Below are positions 1 through 8,314 of a DNA stretch of 53,708 bases, piece by piece. Source of the DNA: an uncultured Lachnobacterium sp. (GTDB lineage: Bacteria; Bacillota; Clostridia; Lachnospirales; Lachnospiraceae). Position 1 is the stretch's first letter. Every line of letters begins with the position of its first letter. The notes beneath the pieces are model-generated. The model was given only the letters and a program-made list of their open reading frames with translations. It was not told the origin of the DNA and searched no databases. Location of the stretch: the NCBI GenBank assembly GCA_937889225.1, contig CALAST010000016.1, forward strand, positions 1-53,708, read 5' to 3'. A program made the position numbers and the translations under genes.

Positions 1-92
1 TCATGCATAAATTCTTTACTTTTTAGTGCGAATTATTTTTACCTTTCAAAGCTGACTATTTTTGTGCATTTTTGAAAGGATGATACTTTAAA

Positions 93-1091
93 ATGAAAAT
101 CGAAAAACTTCCATCCGGTTCTTACCGCATTCGGAAAATGTACCAAGGAAATAACTACACCGTTATATTCGACCATAAACCAACACAAAAGGAAGCCATG
201 CAAGCAATCGCAGCTAAAATGGAAACCGTTCCAACAAAACACGAACGCATCACATTTGAAGTAGCTGCCAAACGATACATTTCTTCCAAAAGCAATATTC
301 TAAGTCCCAGTACAGAGCGTGAATATATTGGAACTTTAAGCAGACTATCTTCTGCATTTACAAACAAAAATATATCTGATATTTGTCAGAATGATATTCA
401 GAAGGAAATAAATCGACTTGCCAAGAAATTATCACCTAAAACTGTACGCAATTATCACGCCTTTATTTCATCTGTGCTAGGTGTTTACAGACCGGAACTT
501 AAAATTTCTACTACGCTCCCCCAAAAACGCAAAAATGAGCCGTACATCCCCTCTGATAAGGATGTGCAGACTATTTTAAAGCATGCGTCTGGCACTATGT
601 TTGAAATTCCTATTCTATTAGGCTGCTATGGATTACGTCGGTCTGAAATATGTGCCTTGAATTTCGATACAGATTTGGAAGGTAATGTATTACACATCAA
701 TAAAGCTATGGTAATGAATAAAAATAAAGAATGGGTAATTAAATCTACCAAAACTGCTGCAAGCACACGTGATGTTATTATTTCACCGAATTTAGCTGAA
801 AAAATCCGTAGCCAAGGATTTGTCTATCGAGGACATCCGAATAGCATTTCGGACTATCTGAATCGTTTACAGATTAAAAATAATATGGAACATTTCTCTT
901 TGCACAAACTGCGACATTATTTTGCATCTAAAATGTCAGCCCTTAATATTCCGGAAGCGGATATTATGGCTATGGGTGGCTGGGAAACGGACCATGTAAT
1001 GAAAACTGTCTATAGACATTCTTTGGAAGAAAATAAAAAGAAATCTCAGCAAATAGCATCTGACAAATTAAGCGAAATAATCTTTTCGTGA
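93..1091 (+). CDS. Tyrosine recombinase (phage/ICE-type integrase)
   Basis: A 332-residue site-specific recombinase that would integrate or excise a mobile element. The N-terminus (about 1-50) resembles an arm-binding domain, about 52-130 is a SAM-like core-binding domain, and the rest is catalytic. Visible catalytic residues are R182 (GLRRSE), K220, H271-x-x-R274 (HKLRHYFAS), W297 (GGW) and the nucleophile Y307 (VYRHS), so the set is complete. The start follows a GAAAGGATG ribosome site. It ends 133 bp from the 3' end of a tRNA-Leu gene on the opposite strand, the usual position of an integrase beside its attachment site. The rest of the element must lie left of the window. No excisionase or cargo gene is visible. 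Family is certain; target site is inferred. Confidence 0.93.
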   Translation: MKIEKLPSGSYRIRKMYQGNNYTVIFDHKPTQKEAMQAIAAKMETVPTKHERITFEVAAKRYISSKSNILSPSTEREYIGTLSRLSSAFTNKNISDICQNDIQKEINRLAKKLSPKTVRNYHAFISSVLGVYRPELKISTTLPQKRKNEPYIPSDKDVQTILKHASGTMFEIPILLGCYGLRRSEICALNFDTDLEGNVLHINKAMVMNKNKEWVIKSTKTAASTRDVIISPNLAEKIRSQGFVYRGHPNSISDYLNRLQIKNNMEHFSLHKLRHYFASKMSALNIPEADIMAMGGWETDHVMKTVYRHSLEENKKKSQQIASDKLSEIIFS

Positions 1092-1155
1092 CAAATTTTA
1101 TGACAAAAAACTGATTTCAAATTGCAAAATTGAGTTAAATTATAATAAATTTACA

Positions 1156-1213
1156 ATAAAAAATAAGGCTTAAAATCATTGATTTTCCAATAAATCCATT
1201 GATTTCAAGCCTT
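1156..1213 (-). terminator. Terminator of tRNA-Leu
   Basis: Inverted repeat with arms at 1165-1178 and 1200-1213 (13 of 14 pairs). On the minus strand it is followed by ATTTTTTATT. It lies just 3' of the tRNA-Leu and separates it from the integrase. Confidence 0.75.
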
Positions 1214-1223
1214 GTTTTAGCAA

Positions 1224-1304
1224 TGCGGGTAACAGGACTTGAACCTGCACGTCGGGGACACCAGAACCTAAATCTGGCGCGTCTGCCAATTCCGCCACAC
1301 CCGC
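1224..1304 (-). tRNA. tRNA-Leu (anticodon UAG)
   Basis: Reads leftward. The acceptor stem is GCGGGTG paired with TACCCGC plus discriminator A. The D-arm is GCGGAATTGGCAGACGC, the anticodon stem-loop is CCAGA-TTTAGGT-TCTGG (anticodon TAG), there is a long variable arm, and the T-arm contains GGTTCAAGTCC. CCA is not encoded. Its 3' end faces the integrase, so the acceptor/T-arm is the likely attachment core. Confidence 0.95.
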
Positions 1305-1498
1305 AAAAAGTTGCCACTTGAATAGATTACCATTTTAATATCCATTTGTCAATCCTTTATCCATTCATTTCTGTAACTTTTTACTTACTTTTTGTTTATA
1401 AAGTAAACTATTTTTAACGAAAGTATCCATTTCTTTTTACATTATTTTCATGTATAATAAAAATATCGCATTACAATTCTAAATAAAGGAGACTAACA

Positions 1499-2782
1499 AT
1501 GAAATTAAATTACAAAAGAACGCTACTCATTGGTCTGGCATTCTTATCCATTAGTGCTTTCTGGCAAATGTATGATAACGAAGTGCCACGAATTTTAAAG
1601 AATACTTTCGGTATGGGAGATACACTTACCGGTGCAATTATGGCAGGAGATAATATTCTCGCTTTAGTTTTACTCCCTGTATTCGGAGCTATTTCTGACA
1701 AAATCAACACACCGATTGGAAAGAGAATGCCTTTTATCTTAGTTGGTACTGCTTGTGCATTTACTTTCTTAATGGTGCTTTCTTATGCAATTAAAACAAC
1801 CAATCTTATTTTATTTGTAGCTAGTTTATTTATACTTTTAATCAGCATGGGTATTTACCGTTCTCCGGCTGTTGCACTTATGCCTGATTTAACCCCAAAA
1901 CCATTACGAAGCAAAGGAAATGCGGTTATTAACTTAATGGGTGCTGTTGGTGGTGTGTATACCCTTCTTATGATTAAAGCATTAACCGGAAACAGCAAAA
2001 ATCCGAACTATTTCCCACTTTTCCTTTCTGTTGGTCTTTTGATGTTGGTTTGTGTTGCAATACTATTCCTTACCATTAAAGAAAACAAACTCAGAAAAGA
2101 AATAGAGGCTGAAGAACCGGTAGAAGAAAATATTACTACTGCAACTGAAACAACAACATCTTCCAAACTTCCAAAAGATGTACAGCGAAGCTTGATTTTC
2201 TTACTTGCATCCGTATCATTTTGGTTTATCGCATATAATGCGGTAACAACCGCATTCTCACGTTATGCGGAACATGTATGGGGCTTAAAAGGCGGCGGAT
2301 ATGCAGATTGTCTTTTATTTGCAACCGTTTCTGCCATCGTAAGTTACATACCAATCGGATCTATTGCAAGCAAAATCGGACGTAAGAAATCCATTTTAAT
2401 CGGTATTATCATGTTAGGAAGTGCTTTCCTTGTTGCCGGATTATTCAACAAATACCATCCGATTATGATTGTATTATTCTGTATCGTTGGCTTTGCTTGG
2501 GCTTCCATCGGTGTAAACTCTTACCCAATGGTTGTTGAAATGGCAAGTGCCGGAGACGTTGGAAAATACACAGGTTACTATTATACATTTTCTATGACTG
2601 CACAGGTTATTACACCTATCCTTTCCGGATATTTGTTAGAGCATGTATCTTACAGAACCTTATTCCCATACTCTGTAACATTCTGTATTTTAGCATTCCT
2701 TACTATGTCACAGGTAAGACATGGCGATACAAAGCCACTTGCGAAAAAGAGTATGCTTGAAAACTTTGATGTAGATGATTAA
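1499..2782 (+). CDS. MFS transporter, SLC45/GPH-like sugar symporter
   Basis: A 427-residue inner-membrane carrier with about 12 predicted helices. The loop between helices 2 and 3 reads GAISDKINTPIGKRMPFI, the D-x-x-x-x-x-x-GKRxP form typical of GPH/SLC45 glucoside carriers. The repeated half has GSIASKIGRKKSI. A charged Glu/Thr-rich cytoplasmic loop (about 200-223) joins the halves. The start follows AAAGGAG. It is monocistronic and lies between tRNA-Leu and a strong hairpin cluster. Substrate is probably an alpha- or beta-glucoside, but nothing nearby identifies it. Confidence 0.85.
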   Translation: MKLNYKRTLLIGLAFLSISAFWQMYDNEVPRILKNTFGMGDTLTGAIMAGDNILALVLLPVFGAISDKINTPIGKRMPFILVGTACAFTFLMVLSYAIKTTNLILFVASLFILLISMGIYRSPAVALMPDLTPKPLRSKGNAVINLMGAVGGVYTLLMIKALTGNSKNPNYFPLFLSVGLLMLVCVAILFLTIKENKLRKEIEAEEPVEENITTATETTTSSKLPKDVQRSLIFLLASVSFWFIAYNAVTTAFSRYAEHVWGLKGGGYADCLLFATVSAIVSYIPIGSIASKIGRKKSILIGIIMLGSAFLVAGLFNKYHPIMIVLFCIVGFAWASIGVNSYPMVVEMASAGDVGKYTGYYYTFSMTAQVITPILSGYLLEHVSYRTLFPYSVTFCILAFLTMSQVRHGDTKPLAKKSMLENFDVDD

Positions 2783-2825
2783 TTCCATATTGGTTATTTT
2801 CATAAATTCTAACAGGCACTTCTTT

Positions 2826-2970
2826 CCCGTTACAATTCAGACATCAGCCGGCTGATGCCTGAATTGTAACGGGCGACACTCATATTAGAAGTCGCCTTTG
2901 GCGAGATGGGTGTCGCTTTGGCTTGCTTTACGTGTTCTCTCCACGCCAATCAGCGTAGTGATTGGCATGG
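2826..2970. repeat. Three consecutive hairpins (structured intergenic element)
   Basis: The gap between the MFS gene and the dehydrogenase holds three adjoining inverted repeats. The first is a 48-bp palindrome at 2826-2873 (23 of 24 pairs, no loop). The second has outer arms 2873-2883 and 2906-2916 with an inner stem 2892-2896/2900-2904. The third has arms 2945-2952 and 2959-2966. No T-run follows the first, so it is not a simple terminator. It could be a small repeat element (MITE/REP-like) or an RNA processing structure. No ORF is present. Confidence 0.7.
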
Positions 2971-3022
2971 GTCTGAAAAGTAACTCATAGAATACTCTTT
3001 CTTTAAATTAATATAAAACCTA

Positions 3023-3051
3023 TTGCGTTAAATAATTAACAATATTATAAT
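3023..3051 (+). promoter_or_regulatory. Promoter with Rex-like operator
   Basis: TTGCGT (3023-3028), a 17-bp spacer and TATAAT (3046-3051). Overlapping the -35 and spacer is GCGTTAAATAATTAACAA (3025-3042), which matches 16 of 18 positions of the Rex consensus TTGTTAA-N4-TTAACAA. Rex is the NADH/NAD+ sensor that represses fermentative dehydrogenases in Firmicutes, which fits the gene downstream. A perfect 10-bp inverted repeat (3051-3078) lies in the leader before the ribosome site. Confidence 0.75.
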
Positions 3052-3098
3052 ATATGTATCTAATAAAATACATATATTCTTAAAAGGAGGAATATCTT

Positions 3099-4280
3099 AT
3101 GAGCAGATTTACATTACCAAGAGATGTTTATCACGGAAAAGGATGCTTAGAAGAATTAAAAAATTTAAAAGGAAAAAAAGCCATTCTTGTCGTTGGTGGC
3201 GGTTCTATGAAACGTCAGGGTTTTCTTGATAAAGCAGTTTCTTATTTAAAAGAAGCAGGTATGGAAGTAGCACTTTTTGAAGGTGTTGAACCAGACCCTT
3301 CCGTTGAAACCGTTATGAGAGGTGCTGAAGCAATGCGTGAATTTGAACCGGATTGGATTGTTTCCATGGGTGGCGGTTCTCCAATTGATGCAGCAAAAGC
3401 AATGTGGGCATTTTATGAATATCCGGATGTTACATTTGAAGACTTATGTATTCCGTTCAACTTCCCGGAATTAAGACAAAAAGCAAAATTCTGTGCAATT
3501 CCTACTACTTCCGGAACCGCAACAGAAGTAACTGCATTCTCTGTTATTACCAACTATCAAACAGGCGTAAAATATCCATTAGCAGATTTTAACATTACAC
3601 CGGACGTAGCCATTGTTGACCCTGAGCTTGTAAAAGGACTTCCTGTAAAACAGGTTGCTTATACAGGTATGGATGCTTTAACTCATGCAATCGAAGCATA
3701 TGTTTCCACATTAAACGGACCATTTACTGACCCGCTTGCTATACAGGCAATTGAAATGGTATTTGATTACCTTCCGGCTTCCTATAATTGCAATATGGAT
3801 GCCAGAGAACAGATGCACTATGCACAATGCCTTGCAGGTATGGCATTCTCCAATGCTTTGCTTGGTATCGTACACTCTATGGCACATAAAACAGGTGCTG
3901 CTTTTGATACCGGACACATTCCACATGGATGTGCAAATGCAATTTATCTTCCATATGTTATCAAATACAATGCAAAAGACCCTATCGCAGCAAAACGCTA
4001 TGCAGAAATTGCACGTAAGATGGGACTTGCAGGCACTTCTGAAAAAGCACTTATCAACAGCCTTTGTGCAAAAATTGACGAATTTAATGTAATTTTAAAT
4101 ATTCCAAAGACATTAAAAGATTTCGGCATTCAGGAAGAAGAATTTAAAGAAAAAATTGCAGGAATTGCAGAACGTGCTGTTGGCGATGCTTGTACAGGTT
4201 CTAATCCTCGTGCCATTGACCCTGCAGCGATGGAAAAATTATTTAACTGCATTTATTACGGAACAGAAGTTGACTTCTAA
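3099..4280 (+). CDS. Iron-containing alcohol dehydrogenase
   Basis: A 393-residue group III, cytoplasmic alcohol dehydrogenase that interconverts aldehydes and alcohols with NAD(P)H. The N-terminal nucleotide-binding part has VSMGGGSPIDAAKAM. The metal-binding part has DALTHAIEAYVS and, further on, HSMAHKTG and HIPHGCANAI, supplying the Asp and His iron ligands. Length is normal for the butanol/1,3-propanediol dehydrogenase type. The start has a strong AAAAGGAGG site. Monocistronic, with a Rex-like operator upstream and a terminator downstream, so redox regulation in fermentation is likely. The physiological alcohol cannot be told from sequence. Confidence 0.92.
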   Translation: MSRFTLPRDVYHGKGCLEELKNLKGKKAILVVGGGSMKRQGFLDKAVSYLKEAGMEVALFEGVEPDPSVETVMRGAEAMREFEPDWIVSMGGGSPIDAAKAMWAFYEYPDVTFEDLCIPFNFPELRQKAKFCAIPTTSGTATEVTAFSVITNYQTGVKYPLADFNITPDVAIVDPELVKGLPVKQVAYTGMDALTHAIEAYVSTLNGPFTDPLAIQAIEMVFDYLPASYNCNMDAREQMHYAQCLAGMAFSNALLGIVHSMAHKTGAAFDTGHIPHGCANAIYLPYVIKYNAKDPIAAKRYAEIARKMGLAGTSEKALINSLCAKIDEFNVILNIPKTLKDFGIQEEEFKEKIAGIAERAVGDACTGSNPRAIDPAAMEKLFNCIYYGTEVDF

Positions 4281-4316
4281 ACCATAAAACAAATGGGAAA
4301 AGTTTTGTAAAACTCC

Positions 4317-4414
4317 ATGGGCTGTCGGGAAATGAAAAATCTAGTAGGTTATTCTTTTTAAGAATACTATATTTTGTATATTAATCCTATTTTCCGACAA
4401 GCCCATTTTTTATT
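4317..4414 (+). terminator. Terminator of the alcohol dehydrogenase
   Basis: Long stem: ATGGGCTGTCGGGAAAT (from 4317) pairs with ATTTTCCGACAAGCCCAT (to 4406), followed by a T-run (TTTTTTATTT). A small inner hairpin (ATTCTT/AAGAAT) sits in the loop. Confidence 0.8.
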
Positions 4415-4453
4415 TACAGTCCAAAAAAACTGTATAAACAACCACAATTTCCC

Positions 4454-4499
4454 AAAAAACAAAAAAGAGAATCAACATATCATTTTCATATGTTAATTC
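4454..4499 (-). terminator. Terminator of the FIST-receptor operon
   Basis: Arms about 4469-4480 and 4488-4499 (GAATTAACATAT and its partner) followed on the minus strand by TCTCTTTTTTGTTTTTTGG. It lies 125 bp after the receptor gene. Confidence 0.7.
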
Positions 4500-4519
4500 C
4501 CTTCTTTATCATCTTTTCC

Positions 4520-4545
4520 GCATTCGCTACTTTTTCGTGAACGTA
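4520..4545 (+). repeat. Dispersed repeat family A, partial copy
   Basis: GCATTCGCTACTTTTTCGTG matches, in reverse orientation, the segment at 33561-33586 and resembles the longer copies at 37950 and 38651. Intergenic. The rest of the 4281-4624 gap holds only the two terminators. Confidence 0.5.
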
Positions 4546-4624
4546 GTTTTCATTTCTTCAGTTAATCATAATGAAATAAGCATCTCATAATTTATCTGAT
4601 ACAACTTACGCTTATCTCAGAAAA

Positions 4625-5581
4625 TTATTCTTCGCTTACAAGCACTTTCTTTCCCTTCAACTCTCCTGCAATTGGGTGAATCTGTGAAATCATATTGTCG
4701 ATATCTTCAAACATCGTACTCTTTGTTGTACCCAAATCATTTGCTTCTTCAATATGTCCCAACACTTTCTGCAACTGATAACCTGTTTCGGAAAAAGAAT
4801 TCTGGATAGAATTTAACTGGCTTTCGGAATCTGACAATGCATTTGCAATCTCACTTTGCACCATACCTGCACCACCTGCTGCATCTATGATTTCATTAAA
4901 TACTGCATAAGAAGCCTCTACTTCGTTTACGCTTTCACCTAATGCCTTTTTAGACTCTTCAATACTGTGATTTAAAAGCGTAGTATCTTCATGCACATCT
5001 CTAATACTGCTGTTTACATTGCTGACAAGAATTTTTATTTCATCCGCCAGTTTTTTTACCTGATTAGCTACAACTACAAAACCGCGTCCTTGCTCACCAG
5101 CTCTTGTTGCTTCAATGGAAGCATTAAGTGCTAACATATTTGTCTGATTTGCAATCGCTACAATCTGTTTCATGCATTCTTCAATTTTTTCTACGGACAC
5201 TTGAAAGCTCTTAAAGCGGTTTTCAATCTCAGTAAACTGTTCCTGCACTTGCAAAGAACTGTTTTTCAATCCGTCAACCTGTCTTTCTGCCTGTTGAACA
5301 GCTTCGTTAATATTTTCCTGAACACCGCTAAACTGCTGAGAAACTTCGCCCACAATTGAAAAATTTTCATAAAATGAGGACAAATTTTCATTTAATTTCT
5401 TATTTTCTTCTAATACCGCATCAAATGCTGTTTGAATTTCCTGAAGCTCATTTAAAGATGCCACTTCATTTACAACCAATTTTTTCTGGTAATGTTTCAT
5501 ACTATCCGCAATATGCAGGATTGGATACAAATCCAGTTCTTCTGTTCGTACTGCTTTTTCTTTTTTTCTTGATAAAAACAT
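4625..5581 (-). CDS. Soluble methyl-accepting chemotaxis protein
   Basis: A 318-residue signalling protein with no transmembrane segment or periplasmic domain. The whole central part is coiled coil, with the conserved hairpin tip IANQTNMLALNASIEATRAG followed by EQGRGFVVVANQVKKLADE (about residues 143-182), where CheA and CheW bind. The N-terminal 60 residues are charged and match no sensor fold I recognise. The start has AGGAGG. It lies 27 bp after the FIST gene in the same direction, so the FIST protein probably supplies the sensory input in the cytoplasm. Confidence 0.9.
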   Translation of the reverse strand: MFLSRKKEKAVRTEELDLYPILHIADSMKHYQKKLVVNEVASLNELQEIQTAFDAVLEENKKLNENLSSFYENFSIVGEVSQQFSGVQENINEAVQQAERQVDGLKNSSLQVQEQFTEIENRFKSFQVSVEKIEECMKQIVAIANQTNMLALNASIEATRAGEQGRGFVVVANQVKKLADEIKILVSNVNSSIRDVHEDTTLLNHSIEESKKALGESVNEVEASYAVFNEIIDAAGGAGMVQSEIANALSDSESQLNSIQNSFSETGYQLQKVLGHIEEANDLGTTKSTMFEDIDNMISQIHPIAGELKGKKVLVSEE

Positions 5582-5608
5582 AAATTTTCCTCCTAATTTC
5601 CCGCCTAT

Positions 5609-6664
5609 TTACTCAAATACAACACAAACCATGGATTGATTTACAAACTGGTTTTTATAATGCTCTCCATATCCTACCAAACCAACATGATTGCCTAATG
5701 TATTCATTTTTTTCAAGTATTCCTGCATATAGTTTTCCTGAGAAAATAATAAATGACGAAATGCACAATTTACGGAAAATACGCCTGAAACATGTCGGAA
5801 ATCCTGTTTTATCGCATCTATCGTTTCTTGTACGATTTCTCTGTAATCCCTAAGTTCCAACAATTCCAAAACATCGGAGTCATTTACCTGTCGATAGAAA
5901 ACAAGTGCATTCCCAACTACTTCTTTAATAGAAATAATACAGATATCTTTTCCATTTCTGCGACCAAATGGATTTTTAAATGTCTGTGTTCCGATATCTC
6001 TTTCAGAAATATGCAACGCATCCTGATATACCTGTTTTGCCGGTTTTCCATTTAATTCACCCATCAGATACTTACTTCGGTCTGTTTTGGAAGCAATAAA
6101 ACGAAAGCCTTCCATAGGTCGATAGATATTTTCTTTATATATTTTTACCTTTCCACCTAAATTTTTAATTAAGGCATATGCTGCTGCATCTTCATAAATC
6201 ACCCCATTTGCAGATACTTTTCCGCTATCTCCCGTTCCGCCAATGAGTGGAATGTCATTCTTTTCAAACACGCTATAAATTGTTGTCAACACACAGGCAT
6301 CATTACCCGCACAAAAATCAATGCAAACCGTATTCGAAGAAGATGCTTTCACTTTCTGCAAATCCTTTTCTACACGCTGAATGTAGCGGGCCGGCATTGT
6401 AGATACATGTTCAAGCACATTTGCAGTTGCTTCTACATTATCTAAAAAAGCAACAACACCTACTCCATTTTCCACAATCGCTGTATCATATGCCATGCCA
6501 ATACAACCAATGCTTGGAATATTTGGATAAAGTTCCTCTAATTCCTTCACATGAGACTCAAACTGTTTATTATTTGACATTAATAAGATTAATTTCGGTT
6601 GATTCAATCCCTTTACCGCTTCTTTTAAATTTCCGCTATTACTTTTTCCAAAAAATTGTTTCAC
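5609..6664 (-). CDS. FIST-domain sensory protein
   Basis: About 351 residues with an N-terminal FIST domain (about 1-190, including IPSIGCIGMAYDTAIVENG and LIGGTGDSGKVSANGVIYED) and a C-terminal FIST_C region (about 215-345, with NPFGRRNGKDICIISI and GVFSVNCAFRHLLF). FIST domains are proposed small-molecule sensors linked to signal transduction. A GTG at 6664, eight bases after GAGG, is a better start than the GTG at 6673, which overlaps the ribosome site. It is first gene of a two-gene operon with the soluble receptor and is driven by the promoter at 6700-6728. The ligand is unknown; amino-acid-like compounds have been suggested for the family. Confidence 0.88.
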   Translation of the reverse strand: MKQFFGKSNSGNLKEAVKGLNQPKLILLMSNNKQFESHVKELEELYPNIPSIGCIGMAYDTAIVENGVGVVAFLDNVEATANVLEHVSTMPARYIQRVEKDLQKVKASSSNTVCIDFCAGNDACVLTTIYSVFEKNDIPLIGGTGDSGKVSANGVIYEDAAAYALIKNLGGKVKIYKENIYRPMEGFRFIASKTDRSKYLMGELNGKPAKQVYQDALHISERDIGTQTFKNPFGRRNGKDICIISIKEVVGNALVFYRQVNDSDVLELLELRDYREIVQETIDAIKQDFRHVSGVFSVNCAFRHLLFSQENYMQEYLKKMNTLGNHVGLVGYGEHYKNQFVNQSMVCVVFE

Positions 6665-6699
6665 TTTCGTCACCTCGAATTTCTTGCATTGTTTCTTTT

Positions 6700-6728
6700 A
6701 TTATACTTCTTATTTTTCACAATGACAA
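6700..6728 (-). promoter_or_regulatory. Promoter of the FIST-receptor operon
   Basis: On the minus strand TTGTCA (6728-6723), a 17-bp spacer, and TATAAT (6705-6700), ending 36 bp before the preferred GTG. It resembles a vegetative sigma-A promoter rather than the flagellar type. Confidence 0.75.
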
Positions 6729-6791
6729 GTTTTTCCAGGCATTGGATACTATCAAGATATTATACAGTTGCTGTTTGACTGTGTAATCCAA

Positions 6792-7307
6792 TTATATAGC
6801 CTGCAAAGAAATTACTCTATTATGTTTCTCCTCTTGCCGATTTACTCTGTCCACAATTAACTGAATTCCCTTTTTTCGCTTTTTCTCAAAGACCTGCCTC
6901 GACCAACCGGATTCCCTTTCTACTGCTGCATATAGCATACTTTGTACATACATTCTGTTGATAATGCTATAATACGGTTCTTCCAATCGCATATACGCCT
7001 CCCATACCCGTTCTATCATTTCTTCTTTTAAAACCAATTCCAAAAACATCGTTCTGTAATCTTCATTACGCCGTTTTAATATTTTTTTGTAATTTCGATA
7101 TACATCACCTAAATCTTTTTGCTTTCCGGAACCTCGTGGCATTCCTGACATGGAATTTGCGGGCATTGACATGGTTTCAATCATATCATCTGTTTTTGCC
7201 ATATCTTGCTCTATCGCAGACATTTTTTGGTGTATAGAAATAAGCAATGTTTCCCGATTTCTTAAAATCTCTTTTACTTCTTGTTCTGTCATTATTTGAT
7301 TTATCAT
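6792..7307 (-). CDS. Phage-type transcriptional regulator (DUF1492/ArpU-like)
   Basis: A 171-residue protein of the small phage late-gene regulator/sigma-like kind. It has an N-terminal coiled coil, a Gly/Met-rich stretch SMSGMPRGSGKQKDLGD (about 51-67), a second helix, and a C-terminal helix-turn-helix (about 115-155, EPYYSIINRMY...ESGWSRQVFEKKRKKG). The segment PRGSGKQKDLGDVYRNYKKI is the motif shared with DUF1492 proteins. The start follows AAAAGGAGA. No other phage gene is nearby, so it may be a domesticated relic. Family assignment comes from motif similarity only. Confidence 0.6.
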   Translation of the reverse strand: MINQIMTEQEVKEILRNRETLLISIHQKMSAIEQDMAKTDDMIETMSMPANSMSGMPRGSGKQKDLGDVYRNYKKILKRRNEDYRTMFLELVLKEEMIERVWEAYMRLEEPYYSIINRMYVQSMLYAAVERESGWSRQVFEKKRKKGIQLIVDRVNRQEEKHNRVISLQAI

Positions 7308-7421
7308 TAAGTCTCCTTTTCCTAAACAATATTCAATATCATTTTCAGGCTATATTTTCACCTGACATCTTTGCCTTCTTATTAATGAAGCTTTTTTATT
7401 CCTCAAATACAATTTCCAATA

Positions 7422-7467
7422 AAAAAAGTGCGATTTAGATTTCCCCTTCTCTTAGTCGCACTTTTTT
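7422..7467. terminator. Bidirectional terminator
   Basis: AAAAAAGTGCGA (7422-7433) pairs perfectly with TCGCACTTTTTT (7456-7467), giving T-runs on both strands. It probably ends leftward transcription of the decayed pocket at 7.5-8 kb before the DUF1492-like gene. Confidence 0.8.
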
Positions 7468-7743
7468 ATATAAAATTGATTTTGTTATGATAATTTCCTA
7501 GTCAAAAAATATGGCTTCACTTATTGTCTCTTGTATATGTTTTCTTCGTGTCCGATTTTGCCAAAGCTACTTTCGTTTGCTGTAACACTCCACAGGCGTT
7601 CATTCCCCAGTAGTGATAGGTACTTTTTTCGTATCCATTTCTCAATTTATACCAACTGATACTTTGCTAATTTGTTTAAATTTTTGTAACAGTTTAGTTC
7701 CCCAAACATATGCATAAATCTCATTGAATTCGATTAATTAACC
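7468..7743. other. Stretch without a supportable gene
   Basis: The minus strand has short open stretches broken by stops (for example 41 codons between about 7530 and 7655), with no ribosome site or recognisable product. It may be decayed coding DNA. No repeat or RNA gene seen. Confidence 0.4.
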
Positions 7744-7974
7744 TTATTTTATAAGTTCTGCCATAATCACAAATATTTCTCTGCCTAAATAGTCATTCTC
7801 CTTTAGACAGCTTCCATATTCATAAATTTTATTTTTTAAAGTTTCCGTATCACATATGTCGGTTTCAAAAAGGATTTCCCACAATATCCTTACCTTATCT
7901 ACTCCGCAATGTGCTACCTTTGTTTGTATTTCATGCCACCGTTCCCCATCTTGCATGGCATCAAACAGATACAT
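7744..7974 (-). CDS. Small hypothetical protein, possibly a frameshifted remnant
   Basis: A 76-residue ORF rich in acidic and aromatic residues (including GERWHEIQTKVAHCG and NDYLGREIFVIMAELIK). No family recognised. No good ribosome site directly precedes this ATG. In another frame just upstream, codons for KELREVMREYRKDNTYYVSV run to a stop at the ORF start, so a longer gene may have been split by a one-base shift. A promoter-like TTGCGT-18 bp-TATAAT lies about 70 bp further upstream on the same strand. It may be expressed as is, or be a broken gene. Confidence 0.4.
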   Translation of the reverse strand: MYLFDAMQDGERWHEIQTKVAHCGVDKVRILWEILFETDICDTETLKNKIYEYGSCLKENDYLGREIFVIMAELIK

Positions 7975-8160
7975 AATAAGTGTTGTCTTTTCTATATTCC
8001 CTCATCACCTCTCTTAATTCTTTCACAAAGACCTGTTCCCCAATTCCATTGCCTTTGCTGTATATATTATAACTTCATCTTTTACCAATACGCAAGCCGC
8101 GAAACGCGACAGTCGCGTTTTGCGACCTTTTCTTGACTTTTTGGAAATTTTGATTTTAAT

Positions 8161-8206
8161 AATAACTTAAAAGTTATTGACGCAATGATAACTTTTTACG
8201 TATAAT
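8161..8206 (+). promoter_or_regulatory. Promoter and operator of a relic higBA locus
   Basis: TTGACG (8178-8183), an 18-bp spacer (one longer than ideal) and TATAAT (8201-8206), followed by AAAGGAG. Half-sites repeat three times: AATAACTT and AAGTTATT form a perfect palindrome (8161-8178), and ATAACTTTT (8188-8196) pairs with AAAAGTTAT (8169-8177). They overlap the -35, as expected for an autorepressed toxin-antitoxin operon. Confidence 0.75.
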
Positions 8207-8225
8207 ATAGAAAGGAGAACAACCA

Positions 8226-8314
8226 TTGTACAAAATACATTTTTACAAAGAGAAATTGAAAAAGCAAAACGAGAGCTTACAGACATTATAGAAAGGGGCA
8301 TACAGTATGACTAA
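8226..8314 (+). pseudogene. higB: HigB-type toxin, internally deleted
   Basis: From a TTG after AAAGGAG the sequence encodes LYKIHFY, the start of a HigB/RelE-type toxin. The reading then jumps to another frame encoding QREIEKAKRELTDIIERG followed by IQYD and a stop, the typical C-terminus of the same family. About 80 central residues, including the RNase fold, are missing, with the junction near 8246. The end overlaps the antitoxin ATG as in intact higBA operons. It cannot make active toxin. Confidence 0.75.

Noticed and set aside
3736..4092. 118-codon plus-strand frame inside the alcohol dehydrogenase gene
   Set aside because: It overlaps a well-supported enzyme in another frame and encodes nothing recognisable.
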